From the NCBI GenBank assembly GCA_964648215.1, contig CAZYMF010000059.1:1-23940 (forward strand): 23,940 bases of DNA. Reading direction: 5' to 3'. Made by a program: the position numbers and the translations under genes. Below are positions 7,098 through 13,661 of the stretch, in pieces (position 1 is the stretch's first letter; every line of letters starts with the position of its first letter). Source of the stretch: CAZYMF01 sp964648215 (GTDB taxonomy: Bacteria > Desulfobacterota > Binatia > HRBIN30 > JACQVA1). The notes under the pieces are model-generated. The model was not told where the DNA came from. It was given only the letters and a program-made list of their open reading frames with translations, and made no database searches.

Positions 7098-7679
7098 CTA
7101 CGGGGTCTTCTCCGCCAGGCGATAGCCCGCCAGGAGATCTTCGAGCAGCGCCTCGCGACCTCTCTCGCCGAGGACCCGCGAGCGCCCGATCAGCGTTTCC
7201 TTGGTCTCGATGAAATCGACGCGGTTGTAGCCCCAGATCTTCGGATGAACGTAGGTGTCCATGCGAATCGCGTCGCACGGGCAGGCCTCGACGCACATGC
7301 CGCAGTAGATGCAGCGCAGCGTGTCGATCTCGTAGCGCAGGGGAAACTTCTCCACCTTCGGATCGGGATGCTCCCCCGCCTCGATGTAAATGCAGTTCGC
7401 CGGGCAGGCGGTGGCGCACAGAAAACAAGCGGTGCAGCGCACCGAGGCGTCGGCCTTGAGCGTGAGGCGGTGGCTGCCGCGGTAGTTGTCGGGGTAACGC
7501 TTGTGCTGCTCGGGATATTGGACGGTGATGGCCGCCGAGCGGTTCTTGGCCACACCCACGCCGTGCAGCAAGTGCAGGCCGAGGTTGTGCCAGAAGCGGT
7601 ACATGGTGACCACCAGCCCGCGCAGGATCTCGGAGAGGTACCAGCGTTCGAGGAGCGTGTATTCTTCGCGTCGTTTCAT
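7098..7679 (-). CDS. nuoI: NADH-quinone oxidoreductase subunit I-like ferredoxin (stand-alone)
   Basis: A 193-residue protein of the NuoI/TYKY family, the complex I subunit that carries clusters N6a and N6b towards the quinone site. An N-terminal amphipathic region (WYLSEILRGLVVTMYRFW) precedes two [4Fe-4S] motifs: C82-C85-C88-C92 with a following Pro, and C123-C126-C129-C133 with a following Pro. The segment QYPEQHKRYPDNYRGSHRL before the first motif is typical of NuoI, as are the length and spacing. No other complex I gene lies nearby; the neighbours are a LON-domain protein upstream and the MoeB-like gene downstream. It may be a detached complex I subunit or may serve another membrane-associated redox complex. 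Confidence 0.88.
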   Translation of the reverse strand: MKRREEYTLLERWYLSEILRGLVVTMYRFWHNLGLHLLHGVGVAKNRSAAITVQYPEQHKRYPDNYRGSHRLTLKADASVRCTACFLCATACPANCIYIEAGEHPDPKVEKFPLRYEIDTLRCIYCGMCVEACPCDAIRMDTYVHPKIWGYNRVDFIETKETLIGRSRVLGERGREALLEDLLAGYRLAEKTP

Positions 7680-7708
7680 CGTGGCATCGTCGACCGTTGG
7701 GGTCTCCT

Positions 7709-7732
7709 ATGGGCTGATCCCCGCAATGTCAA
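7709..7732 (-). promoter_or_regulatory. Possible weak promoter upstream of nuoI (perfect -35 only)
   Basis: The minus strand has a perfect TTGACA at 7727-7732, between the LON-domain gene and nuoI. The -10 region at the right distance is poor (TAGGAG at 17 bases, CATAGG at 15). It is recorded because nuoI is otherwise separated from the upstream gene by 67 bases. Confidence 0.25.
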
Positions 7733-7746
7733 GGTGGCGGCGCGTC

Positions 7747-8397
7747 TCAGTGCCAGCGGTCGCTTCCCGCCGGGCTCTTGCCGGCGAGCCGGAGCTCGTC
7801 CAGGCGGAACTCGAGAACCTCGCGCAGCCCCTCGGCGCGCTCGACCAGCGTCGCGGCCTCCAGCAATCCCTGCTTCTCCAGCGGCGCAAGGTCGAGCGCG
7901 TAGCAGAAGAAGTTCACCAGCAGCTCGTCCGCCAGCGACGGGTCGTGCAGCAACCTGCTCGCCGGCGTCGTCTCCTCGTCCCGCAGAAACCGCTCCAGTA
8001 GCATCACGATCCGCCGTCGCTGCTCGGCCGCGATGCCGGTCGCGGCGCCGGTGGGTCGCCACTCCACCTCGGCCTGCCGGTAGGAACGACCCTCACACTC
8101 GCGGACGACGGCGAACTCGCGCAGGCCGTGGAGCAGGATATTGAAGCGCCCGTCGGGCAGCGCCTCGACGCTGACCATTCGTCCAGCGCACCCGGTGGCG
8201 AAGATGGGCGGGGTGCCGTAGTAGTCCTTCCGCCAATCCCCGCGCAGCAGGGTCATGCCGATGATCCCGTCCTGCTCCTGCGCCTCGCGCACCATCTCGC
8301 GATAGCGCGGCTCGAAGATGTGCAGCGGCAAAGGTACTCCCGGGAAGAGAACGGCGTTGGGCAGGGGAAAGAGCGGAATCCGGCGTTGCAGATGCAT
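7747..8397 (-). CDS. LON peptidase N-terminal (substrate-binding) domain protein
   Basis: A 216-residue protein consisting of a LON substrate-binding domain without the AAA+ or protease domains. It begins with the family signature RIPLFPLPNAVLFPGVPLPLHIFEPRYREM and continues with DGIIGMTLL and GTPPIFATGCAGRMVSVEALPDGRFNILLHG blocks. The C-terminal half is helical and mentions no catalytic residues. The frame stays open upstream of 8397, but the ATG there puts the signature at residue 5, as in other members, so the longer reading is not used. The molecular role of these stand-alone proteins is not well established. It follows perR by 44 bases on the same strand. Confidence 0.9.
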   Translation of the reverse strand: MHLQRRIPLFPLPNAVLFPGVPLPLHIFEPRYREMVREAQEQDGIIGMTLLRGDWRKDYYGTPPIFATGCAGRMVSVEALPDGRFNILLHGLREFAVVRECEGRSYRQAEVEWRPTGAATGIAAEQRRRIVMLLERFLRDEETTPASRLLHDPSLADELLVNFFCYALDLAPLEKQGLLEAATLVERAEGLREVLEFRLDELRLAGKSPAGSDRWH

Positions 8398-8441
8398 TCC
8401 AGCCAAATCCTTACCAGGTTCGCCACACTCCGGAAAGGTGG

Positions 8442-8873
8442 TCAGCGGGGTGCGTCCGCTCCCGCCGCCGTGCGGCAGCCGGGACAGAGGCCATAGAACG
8501 TGAGGGCGTGACGGGTCACGGTGAAGCCGTGTCGGTGGAGGGCGGGCGGCCGCGGTCGCGGCTCCCCGTCCGAGGCCAGATCGGTGATCTCGCCGCAGCG
8601 CTCGCACACGAAGTGCTCGTGGGCTTCGACCATGCCGTCGAAGCGGGTGCGGCCGGGCCCCAGCTCGACCACGCGGATCCTGCCGACCGTCGCCAGCTTC
8701 TGCAGGTTGCGGTAAACGGTGCCGAGGCTCACCTGCGGCAGCGTGCGCCGCACGCGGGCGTGCACCTGCTCGGCGGTCGGGTGATCACGCGCCTCCCGCA
8801 CGACCGCGTAGACCGCTTCCAGTTGCCGTGTGCGGCGACCCAGGGCCAGCGCGGTCGGTAGCGGCAGCTCCAT
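8442..8873 (-). CDS. perR: Fur-family regulator with a PerR-type metal site
   Basis: A 143-residue winged-helix metalloregulator. The structural zinc pairs are C90/C93 (CERC) and C130/C133 (CPGC). All five regulatory-metal ligands of Bacillus subtilis PerR have counterparts: His31 (HPTAEQV), Asp79 (TRFDG), His85 and His87 (HEHFVC), and Asp98 (EITD). Asp79 is the residue that separates PerR, which senses peroxide by metal-catalysed histidine oxidation, from Fur, which usually has Glu there. The DNA-recognition helix is the SLGTVYRNLQKL segment. The gene is 5 bases after DUF3501 and in the same orientation as rubrerythrin, so it probably regulates its own operon. A Zur or Fur role cannot be excluded. 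Confidence 0.87.
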   Translation of the reverse strand: MELPLPTALALGRRTRQLEAVYAVVREARDHPTAEQVHARVRRTLPQVSLGTVYRNLQKLATVGRIRVVELGPGRTRFDGMVEAHEHFVCERCGEITDLASDGEPRPRPPALHRHGFTVTRHALTFYGLCPGCRTAAGADAPR

Positions 8874-8878
8874 CGTCC

Positions 8879-9463
8879 CTAGGCGATGTCGCTCAGGTCC
8901 GCCGCCAGCGAGCGCCGCACGGGCTCTTCCAGCACCGTCGCCGCCCGGTAGTTCGGGTGATCGATCACCAGCCGGACCGCCTCGTCGCCACGGACGAAAC
9001 GCTCCCGCGCCGCCGCATCGAAGTGGAAGCGCACGTACTGCACCGCGCTCAGCTTGTCTTCCTTGCTGCGGCCGGCCTCGAACTCTCCCGGAACCGCGCT
9101 GTCGCCGATCTCGAAACGCACCGCGTTCTCGATCCCCTGCAAGCGCAGGAGCCGCTCGCGGATCTGATCCTGCTCCGTGATCTCGATCAGCATCGTGCTG
9201 CTCAGCTCACCGGCCTTGGGGACGAGCGCGTTGTAGCAGTCGATCTCGTCGCGGATCTTGTCGACGTCGGTGATGTGCTCGGCCCGCAACATCTCCTGGA
9301 CCTGAAACAGAACGGTGGCGTGATTCTCGAAAACGAAGGTGACGTCCTCGCCCACGCTCACACGCCGCTGCTTCTTGAGCTCGATGATGCGGCGCCGAAA
9401 CTCGTCGCGGTCGCGCTCGTAGCGCTCCAGGCCGACGATCTCATCCAAGCTTACGGTTTGCAT
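8879..9463 (-). CDS. DUF3501 family protein
   Basis: A 194-residue protein that I recognise as DUF3501, from the N-terminal LDEIVGLERYERDRDEFRRRIIELKKQRRV segment, VTFVFENHATVLFQVQEMLRAE, and the C-terminal VRFHFDAAARERF plus DHPNYRA region. No catalytic motif, membrane segment or cysteine cluster was seen. In other bacteria this family is often found beside rubrerythrin and iron-sulfur oxidoreductase genes, which agrees with its place here between rubrerythrin and perR. The function is unknown; a part in peroxide or iron stress is inferred from context only. Its start codon is 5 bases beyond a perfect 13-bp hairpin, leaving no free Shine-Dalgarno sequence. Confidence 0.87.
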   Translation of the reverse strand: MQTVSLDEIVGLERYERDRDEFRRRIIELKKQRRVSVGEDVTFVFENHATVLFQVQEMLRAEHITDVDKIRDEIDCYNALVPKAGELSSTMLIEITEQDQIRERLLRLQGIENAVRFEIGDSAVPGEFEAGRSKEDKLSAVQYVRFHFDAAARERFVRGDEAVRLVIDHPNYRAATVLEEPVRRSLAADLSDIA

Positions 9464-9468
9464 GATGC

Positions 9469-9497
9469 GAGCGGCGGGAGCGCTGCTCCCGCCGCTC
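9469..9497. repeat. Perfect 13-bp inverted repeat with 3-base loop before DUF3501
   Basis: Arms GAGCGGCGGGAGC (9469-9481) and its exact complement (9485-9497) enclose GCT. It occupies most of the 40-base gap between the rubrerythrin stop and the DUF3501 ATG and would enclose any ribosome-binding site for DUF3501. There is no T-run. The flank next to the start codon reads CATGATGCGA on the plus strand, as it does beside the purF hairpin. Confidence 0.82.
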
Positions 9498-9503
9498 CAC
9501 TCC

Positions 9504-9929
9504 TTACAACGACAGACCGTCCAGGCCCTTCTGGAAACGCCCGGCGTGCGACTTCTCCGCCCGCGCCAGCGTCTCGAACCACTCGGCGATCTCGTCGAAA
9601 CCCTCCGAGCGCGCCGCCTTGGCGAAGCCCGGGTACATCTCGGTGTACTCGTACGTCTCGCCTTCGACCGCCGACTTGAGGTTCTTCTCGGTGTCGCCGA
9701 TGGCGACGCCCGTGCACGGGTCCCCGACCTCCTTCAGAAAGTCCAGGTGACCGAACGCGTGGCCGGTCTCCGCCTCCGAGGTGTCGCGGAACAGACCACC
9801 CACATCCGGGTAGCCCTCGATGTCCGCCCGGCGGGCGAAGTACAGGTAGCGGCGGTTCGCCTGCGACTCGCCGGCGAAGGCGGCCTTCAGATTCTCGTGC
9901 GTCTTCGTACCCTTCAAACTCTTGGCCAT
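9504..9929 (-). CDS. Rubrerythrin, short form without rubredoxin domain
   Basis: A 141-residue diiron four-helix-bundle protein. The ligand pattern matches rubrerythrin: Glu21 (AGESQANRRY), Glu54 and His57 (EAETGHA), Glu91 and Glu94 (GETYEYTEMYPGFA), and Glu125 and His128 (AEKSHAGRF). The family reduces hydrogen peroxide in anaerobes and microaerophiles. The usual C-terminal rubredoxin domain with two CxxC knuckles is absent, so electrons must come from a separate donor. The ATG is preceded by a strong AAGGAGG ribosome-binding site (9936-9942). A promoter and a palindromic operator candidate lie directly upstream. DUF3501 and perR follow on the same strand, consistent with peroxide control. 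Confidence 0.94.
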   Translation of the reverse strand: MAKSLKGTKTHENLKAAFAGESQANRRYLYFARRADIEGYPDVGGLFRDTSEAETGHAFGHLDFLKEVGDPCTGVAIGDTEKNLKSAVEGETYEYTEMYPGFAKAARSEGFDEIAEWFETLARAEKSHAGRFQKGLDGLSL

Positions 9930-9940
9930 TCACAACCTCC

Positions 9941-9963
9941 TTATCAGGAACAATTCCTATTAA
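9941..9963. promoter_or_regulatory. Palindromic operator candidate upstream of rubrerythrin
   Basis: AGGAA (9946-9950) and TTCCT (9954-9958) are separated by CAA. Outer TTA (9941-9943) and TAA (9961-9963) extend the dyad symmetry to 23 bases with two mismatched positions on each side. It sits between the predicted transcription start and the ribosome-binding site, where a repressor would block expression. It is AT-richer than its surroundings. It is not a textbook PerR or Fur box, so assigning it to the adjacent PerR is inference. Confidence 0.5.
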
Positions 9964-9968
9964 ATGAA

Positions 9969-9997
9969 TCTATGGCGGAAGCCCAGGCGTGTGTCAA
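9969..9997 (-). promoter_or_regulatory. Candidate promoter of the rubrerythrin-DUF3501-perR operon
   Basis: On the minus strand a perfect -35 TTGACA (9992-9997) is followed after 17 bases by CATAGA (9969-9974, 3 of 6). An alternative -10, TAGATT, lies two bases further on. Predicted transcription would start next to the palindrome at 9941-9963. It lies in the 165-base gap between the GST gene and rubrerythrin. Confidence 0.5.
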
Positions 9998-10094
9998 CCC
10001 CGCCCGCGCGCCTCCGAATGATTCGCCGGAAACGCCGAGCGCCGATCGCAACAGCAGGGCGACGGGCGACGCCCACCGCCGGAGGGCTAGAACG

Positions 10095-10700
10095 CTAGAT
10101 CCCGAGGGTTTGGACGCTGGGGCGCTCGCGCAGCCGCTCGATCCAGGCCGCAACTTGACGCAGGCGCGGATCGAGGGCGATGCCCAGCTGGGGCAGGATC
10201 AGCACTCGCGGCACGAACGCGATGTCGGCCAGGGAGAAGTCGCCGACGAGAAACTCGCCGCCTTCGAACAGGGACTCCAGGCGGGCCAAGCCGCGCCCGA
10301 TCTCGCCCTGGTAGCGCTGCAAGCGATCGCTGTCGCGCTCGGCCTCCGGCTTGGCCAGCTCGGCCAGCACCAGACCCACCACCGGCAGAAAGGAGTTGTC
10401 GCAATAGTCTTCCAGCAGGCGCACGCGGGCACGACCCGCGGAATCCTCCGGCATCAGGTGTGGCAGGGGGTACTCGTCTTCCAGGTACTCGTTGATGATC
10501 GTCGAGTCGTAAACAACCAAGTCGTCGTCCACCAGGACCGGCACCTTGCCGTAGGGGTTCATCTTCAGGAACTCGGGAGCCCGCTGCTCGCCGGCCCGCA
10601 GGTCGACGTGCGCGCGCTCGAACTCCAGCTCCTTCTCGGCAAGGACCACCCGGACCTTCTGTGAAAATGGGCAATCCGGGTGGTCAAACAATTTGATCAT
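10095..10700 (-). CDS. Glutathione S-transferase family protein
   Basis: A 201-residue cytosolic GST-fold protein. Residues 1-75 are a thioredoxin-like domain opening with IKLFDHPDCPFSQKVR, with Cys10 in a CPFS motif, then NPYGKVPVLVDDDLVVYDSTIINEYL with the cis-proline and the glutathione-binding S/T segment. The rest is the all-helical C-terminal domain, including FLVGDFSLADIAFVPRV. The CPFS motif resembles omega-class and SspA-like members, which act as thiol transferases or regulators more than as detoxifying transferases. The substrate cannot be told. A purine-rich AGGGGG precedes the ATG at 10700. It lies 83 bases after lipA on the same strand. Confidence 0.9.
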   Translation of the reverse strand: MIKLFDHPDCPFSQKVRVVLAEKELEFERAHVDLRAGEQRAPEFLKMNPYGKVPVLVDDDLVVYDSTIINEYLEDEYPLPHLMPEDSAGRARVRLLEDYCDNSFLPVVGLVLAELAKPEAERDSDRLQRYQGEIGRGLARLESLFEGGEFLVGDFSLADIAFVPRVLILPQLGIALDPRLRQVAAWIERLRERPSVQTLGI

Positions 10701-10783
10701 TTACCGCCCCCTCGTACGCTCAGCTCTTACAACCCAGCCGCGGACAATTGCAGAAAACCGTGCCGGTGTCTACCCAACTTGCT

Positions 10784-11662
10784 TCAAAGAACATGTTGCC
10801 AGGCGTGATACGAGCTGCGTACGAGCGGCCCCGACTCGACATGGCGGAACCCCAAGAGCTCCGCCTCGCGGCGCAGCTCCGCGAACTCGTCCGGCGTCAG
10901 GTAGCGCTCGACATGCAAGTGCATTTTGCTGGGGCGCAGGTACTGGCCGAGGGTGAGAATGTTGCAATCCACCGCCCGCAGATCGGCAAAAGCGGCGAGC
11001 AGCTCGTCGCGCCGCTCACCGATCCCCAACATCATACCGGTCTTGGTGAGCAGACCGGGCTGCCGCTCGCGCGCCCGCTGCAGAACCCGCAGCGTGCGCT
11101 CGTACCGCCCTCCCGCCCGTGCCCGTCTGTACAGCCGCGGCACGGTCTCGGTGTTGTGGTTGAAGATGTCGATCGGCGAGTCGACCACCGCATCGACGGC
11201 GGACTCCAAGCCCTGGAAGTCCGGCACCAGTACCTCGACGGCGCATTCGGGAACCAGCCGCTTGATCGCCCGCGCCGTCGCCGCGAAGTGCTGCGCGCCG
11301 CCGTCGGCGAGATCGTCGCGGTCGACGGAGGTGACGACGACGTGGCGCAGCCCCAGGCGGGCCACCCCCTCGGCGACCCGCAAGGGCTCGTGTGGGTCGA
11401 CCGTCACCGGCCGGCCGTGCGCCACGGCGCAGAAGGAGCAGTTGCGCGTGCAGACGTCCCCGAGCAGCATGAAGGTGGCCGTGCGATGCCCCCAGCATTC
11501 GCCGATGTTCGGGCAGTGCGCTTCCTCACAGACCGTGTGCAGGTCCAGGTCGCGCACCAGGCGCTTGGTGTCGTGAAAGGCCTCGCCGCTCGGCGCCCGC
11601 ACCCTGATCCAGTCGGGATGCCGCCGTGGCGGGCTCGCTTCACTGTCCGGAGTCTCGCTCAT
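10784..11662 (-). CDS. lipA: Lipoyl synthase LipA
   Basis: Radical-SAM enzyme that inserts two sulfur atoms into the octanoyl chain on lipoyl domains. The protein has 292 residues. The auxiliary [4Fe-4S] cluster, which is consumed as sulfur donor, is bound by C45-C50-C56 (CEEAHCPNIGEC). The radical-SAM cluster is bound by C71-C75-C78 (CTRNCSFC). The C-terminal RSSYHA contains the serine that ligates the auxiliary cluster. The frame is open far upstream, but the ATG at 11662 overlaps the lipB stop by four bases and fits the family length. It works directly on the product of LipB, the next gene upstream. Confidence 0.97.
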   Translation of the reverse strand: MSETPDSEASPPRRHPDWIRVRAPSGEAFHDTKRLVRDLDLHTVCEEAHCPNIGECWGHRTATFMLLGDVCTRNCSFCAVAHGRPVTVDPHEPLRVAEGVARLGLRHVVVTSVDRDDLADGGAQHFAATARAIKRLVPECAVEVLVPDFQGLESAVDAVVDSPIDIFNHNTETVPRLYRRARAGGRYERTLRVLQRARERQPGLLTKTGMMLGIGERRDELLAAFADLRAVDCNILTLGQYLRPSKMHLHVERYLTPDEFAELRREAELLGFRHVESGPLVRSSYHAWQHVL

Positions 11663-12306
11663 GCCGCTACCTCCGCTGCAATCTTCCCCTCGAATTGCTC
11701 GCGCGCGTGTCGGGTCAGGACCGCCGCCACCTCTGCCAGCGTGGGCGCCCCGGGCAGCAGCTCGGCCAGGGAGGTGAGCCGCAGCGCCGGCATCCGGCAC
11801 GGCACGATGGCGCGGAAGAAGGAAAGGTCCGTGGACACGTTGAGGGCGAGGCCGTGAAACGTCACCCAACGGCGGACACCGACCCCGATGGAGGCGATCT
11901 TGGCATCGCCCACCCACACGCCCGTCTCGCCGGCCTGGCGGCGCGCCGCAACGCCGAAGTCGCCGCAGGTGGCCATGACCAAATCCTCGAGCCGTCGCAT
12001 GTGCCGGTGCACGTCCCGTCCGCCGCGTCCGAGCTTGACGATCGGATACGCCACCAGCTGTCCCGGGCCATGAAAGGTCACGCCGCCGCCGCGGCCGACG
12101 CGAAACACCGGCACTCCCAGGCGAACGTCGGCGCCGCGCAGATCGGCGCTGTCGGCACCGCGGCCGAGCGTGTACACGGGCTCGTGCTCGACGAGCAGAA
12201 GCTGGTCGTCGATGCGGTCGGCGATGCGCGCGGCGAGACACTCCTCCTGCTGCGCCAACGCCCGGCCGTACTCGAGCCGGCCGAGATCACGCACCTGCAG
12301 CGCCAT
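11659..12306 (-). CDS. lipB: Octanoyl-[acyl-carrier-protein]:protein octanoyltransferase LipB
   Basis: Transfers octanoyl from ACP to the lysine of lipoyl domains. The protein has 215 residues. The substrate-pocket signature GRGGGVTFHGPGQLVAYPI spans residues 71-89. The catalytic dyad is Lys136 (DAKIASIGV) and Cys170 (VPCRM). The usual residues after the cysteine (PCGL/I) are replaced by PCRM, a small departure. The frame is open upstream, but the ATG at 12306 lies two bases after the E2 stop and matches the family N-terminus. Together with the E2 gene upstream and lipA downstream it forms a tight three-gene unit for building a lipoylated dehydrogenase component. Confidence 0.95.
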   Translation of the reverse strand: MALQVRDLGRLEYGRALAQQEECLAARIADRIDDQLLLVEHEPVYTLGRGADSADLRGADVRLGVPVFRVGRGGGVTFHGPGQLVAYPIVKLGRGGRDVHRHMRRLEDLVMATCGDFGVAARRQAGETGVWVGDAKIASIGVGVRRWVTFHGLALNVSTDLSFFRAIVPCRMPALRLTSLAELLPGAPTLAEVAAVLTRHAREQFEGKIAAEVAA

Positions 12307-12308
12307 CC

Positions 12309-13442
12309 CTACCCCATCACCAGGGCCACCGGATTCTCGAGCAAACGCTTGAGCTCCTCGAGAAAGCGAGCGCCCTCGACGCCGTTGAGCACGCGATGAT
12401 CGCACGACAGGGTCACCCGCATCGTCTTGGCGACCGCCAATCGGCCCTGGCGCGCGACGGCCCTCTCCTTGATCGCGCCGACGGCGAGGATCGCCGCCTG
12501 CGGCGGATTGATGACCGCCGAGAACTCGTCGATGTCGAGCATTCCCATGTTGGAGATGCTGAAGGTCGCCCCCAGCATCTCCTCGGCACCGAAGCGTCCC
12601 CCCTGGGCCTTTTCGTTCAGCTCGCGGGCCCGCTTGGCGATGTCGGCGAGCGACAGGCGCTCGCACTCGCGCAGCACCGGCACCAGCAAGCCGTCTTCGA
12701 CGGCGGTGGCGATGCCGATATTGATCGTCTCGGAGTAGAGGACCGCGCCGTCGTCCCAGGCGGCATTGACGCGCGGCTGGCGTTGCAGGGCGATGGCCGC
12801 CGCCTTGATGATCATGTGAGTGACGCTGATCGCGACGCCGAGGCTCATTCCGGTCGCCGTCAGCGACTCGCGCAGACGTAGCGCCTCGCCCATGTCGATC
12901 TCGCTGCCGATATAGAAATGCGGCACCTCGCGTTTGGCCTCGGCCATCCGCTTGGCGATCGTCAGCCGCATCTTCGACAGCTCGACGCGCCCGTGAACGG
13001 GCGCGTCGCCGGCGCGCGGTACTTTCGGCGCTTCGGCCGCGCCGGGAACCCTCGTGGGCTGCGGCTCCGCTCGGGCCGCTCGGGTCTCGGCCGGCGCCGG
13101 CTGCGGCGCCACCGCCGGTTTCGGAGCACTCTTCGCCGGCGCTTCGCGTGGAGTGGACTCCGCCGCCGCCTGCTCCTTCGCTGCCGGCCGGGCCTTGCGG
13201 CCATCTCCGGCCCCGATGACGGCGATGATCGCCCCCACGGCCGCCGTGCCGCCTTCGTCGACCCGGATCTCCTCGACCACTCCCGCCGCCGCCGCCTCCA
13301 GCTCCATGTCCGCCTTGTCGGTCTCCACCTCGGCCAGAATTTCGCCGCGCTGGACGGAATCACCGACGTGCTTGAGCCAGCGAACGATGGTGCCTTCTTC
13401 CATCGTATCCGTCAGCTTGGGCATCGTGACCTCGGTAGACAT
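12309..13442 (-). CDS. 2-oxo acid dehydrogenase E2 acyltransferase lacking a peripheral-subunit-binding domain
   Basis: A 377-residue dihydrolipoamide acyltransferase. The lipoyl domain is residues about 3-78 with lipoyl-lysine Lys43 (ETDKADME). Residues about 80-150 form an Ala/Pro-rich linker, and the catalytic domain starts at VELSKMRLTIAKRM (153-166). It has the ATFSISNMGM and INPPQAAILAVG blocks and the active-site SCDHRVLNG with His349. Two features are unusual. No peripheral-subunit-binding domain is visible between the lipoyl and catalytic domains. The HxxxDG motif reads HxxxNG, with Asn353. E1 and E3 genes are not adjacent, so pyruvate, branched-chain and acetoin complexes are all possible. 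The ATG at 13442 has a purine-rich AAGGGAAG upstream. Confidence 0.92.
   Translation of the reverse strand: MSTEVTMPKLTDTMEEGTIVRWLKHVGDSVQRGEILAEVETDKADMELEAAAAGVVEEIRVDEGGTAAVGAIIAVIGAGDGRKARPAAKEQAAAESTPREAPAKSAPKPAVAPQPAPAETRAARAEPQPTRVPGAAEAPKVPRAGDAPVHGRVELSKMRLTIAKRMAEAKREVPHFYIGSEIDMGEALRLRESLTATGMSLGVAISVTHMIIKAAAIALQRQPRVNAAWDDGAVLYSETINIGIATAVEDGLLVPVLRECERLSLADIAKRARELNEKAQGGRFGAEEMLGATFSISNMGMLDIDEFSAVINPPQAAILAVGAIKERAVARQGRLAVAKTMRVTLSCDHRVLNGVEGARFLEELKRLLENPVALVMG
12983..13008. repeat. Perfect 12-bp inverted repeat inside the E2 coding region
   Basis: Arms CGACGCGCCCGT (12983-12994) and its exact complement (12997-13008) are separated by two bases. It encodes GDAPVHGRV, at the junction of the Ala/Pro linker and the catalytic domain, close to where a subunit-binding domain would normally lie. 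Confidence 0.75.
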
Positions 13443-13463
13443 GAGCGGCTTCCCTTCGCCGCG

Positions 13464-13493
13464 ATTATAGGCAGAGGCGCCCGGCAACCGAAA
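13464..13493 (-). promoter_or_regulatory. Candidate promoter of the E2-lipB-lipA unit
   Basis: The minus strand has a perfect -10 TATAAT at 13464-13469, 21 bases upstream of the E2 ATG. The -35 is weak: TTTCGG at 13488-13493 with 18-base spacing. Transcription would begin almost at the ribosome-binding site. The exact TATAAT stands out in this GC-rich sequence. Confidence 0.4.
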
Positions 13494-13594
13494 GACGGCT
13501 GCGTGTTTTCGGCAGCGCGGCGGGTGAAACGGAGAACGGCAAACCGGTTCCCCATTTCTTCTGCATCCGCGTAGGTACAGCCGGTTTGAGGAAA

Positions 13595-13615
13595 GCACCG
13601 GACAGAGCCCGGTGC
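13595..13615. repeat. 7-bp inverted repeat downstream of rnhB
   Basis: GCACCGG (13595-13601) and CCGGTGC (13609-13615) flank a seven-base loop in the 219-base gap between rnhB and the E2 gene. No T-run follows on either strand. A second, weaker hairpin (GGGC-TACA-GCCC) overlaps the rnhB stop. The gap otherwise shows only the E2 promoter candidate; no RNA gene was seen. Confidence 0.4.
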
Positions 13616-13661
13616 CACCGGACCTTTGGGTCACCCGCAACCTGTCCGGGTGAAAGCTGGG

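Noticed and set aside
7747..8607. 286-codon reading of the LON-domain gene extending into perR
   Set aside because: The extension is antisense-like low-complexity sequence in another frame of perR; the LON signature starts right after the ATG at 8397.
10784..12241. 485-codon reading of lipA including a long N-terminal extension
   Set aside because: The extension is low-complexity, overlaps lipB entirely out of frame, and LipA needs only the part from the ATG at 11662.
11659..12666. 335-codon reading of lipB extending into the E2 gene
   Set aside because: The extra N-terminal part overlaps conserved E2 coding sequence; ATG 12306 fits LipB and lies 2 bases after the E2 stop.
13443..13661. Gap between rnhB and E2 examined for a tRNA or small RNA gene
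   Set aside because: No cloverleaf, T-loop motif or paired terminator was found; only short hairpins and a TATAAT box.
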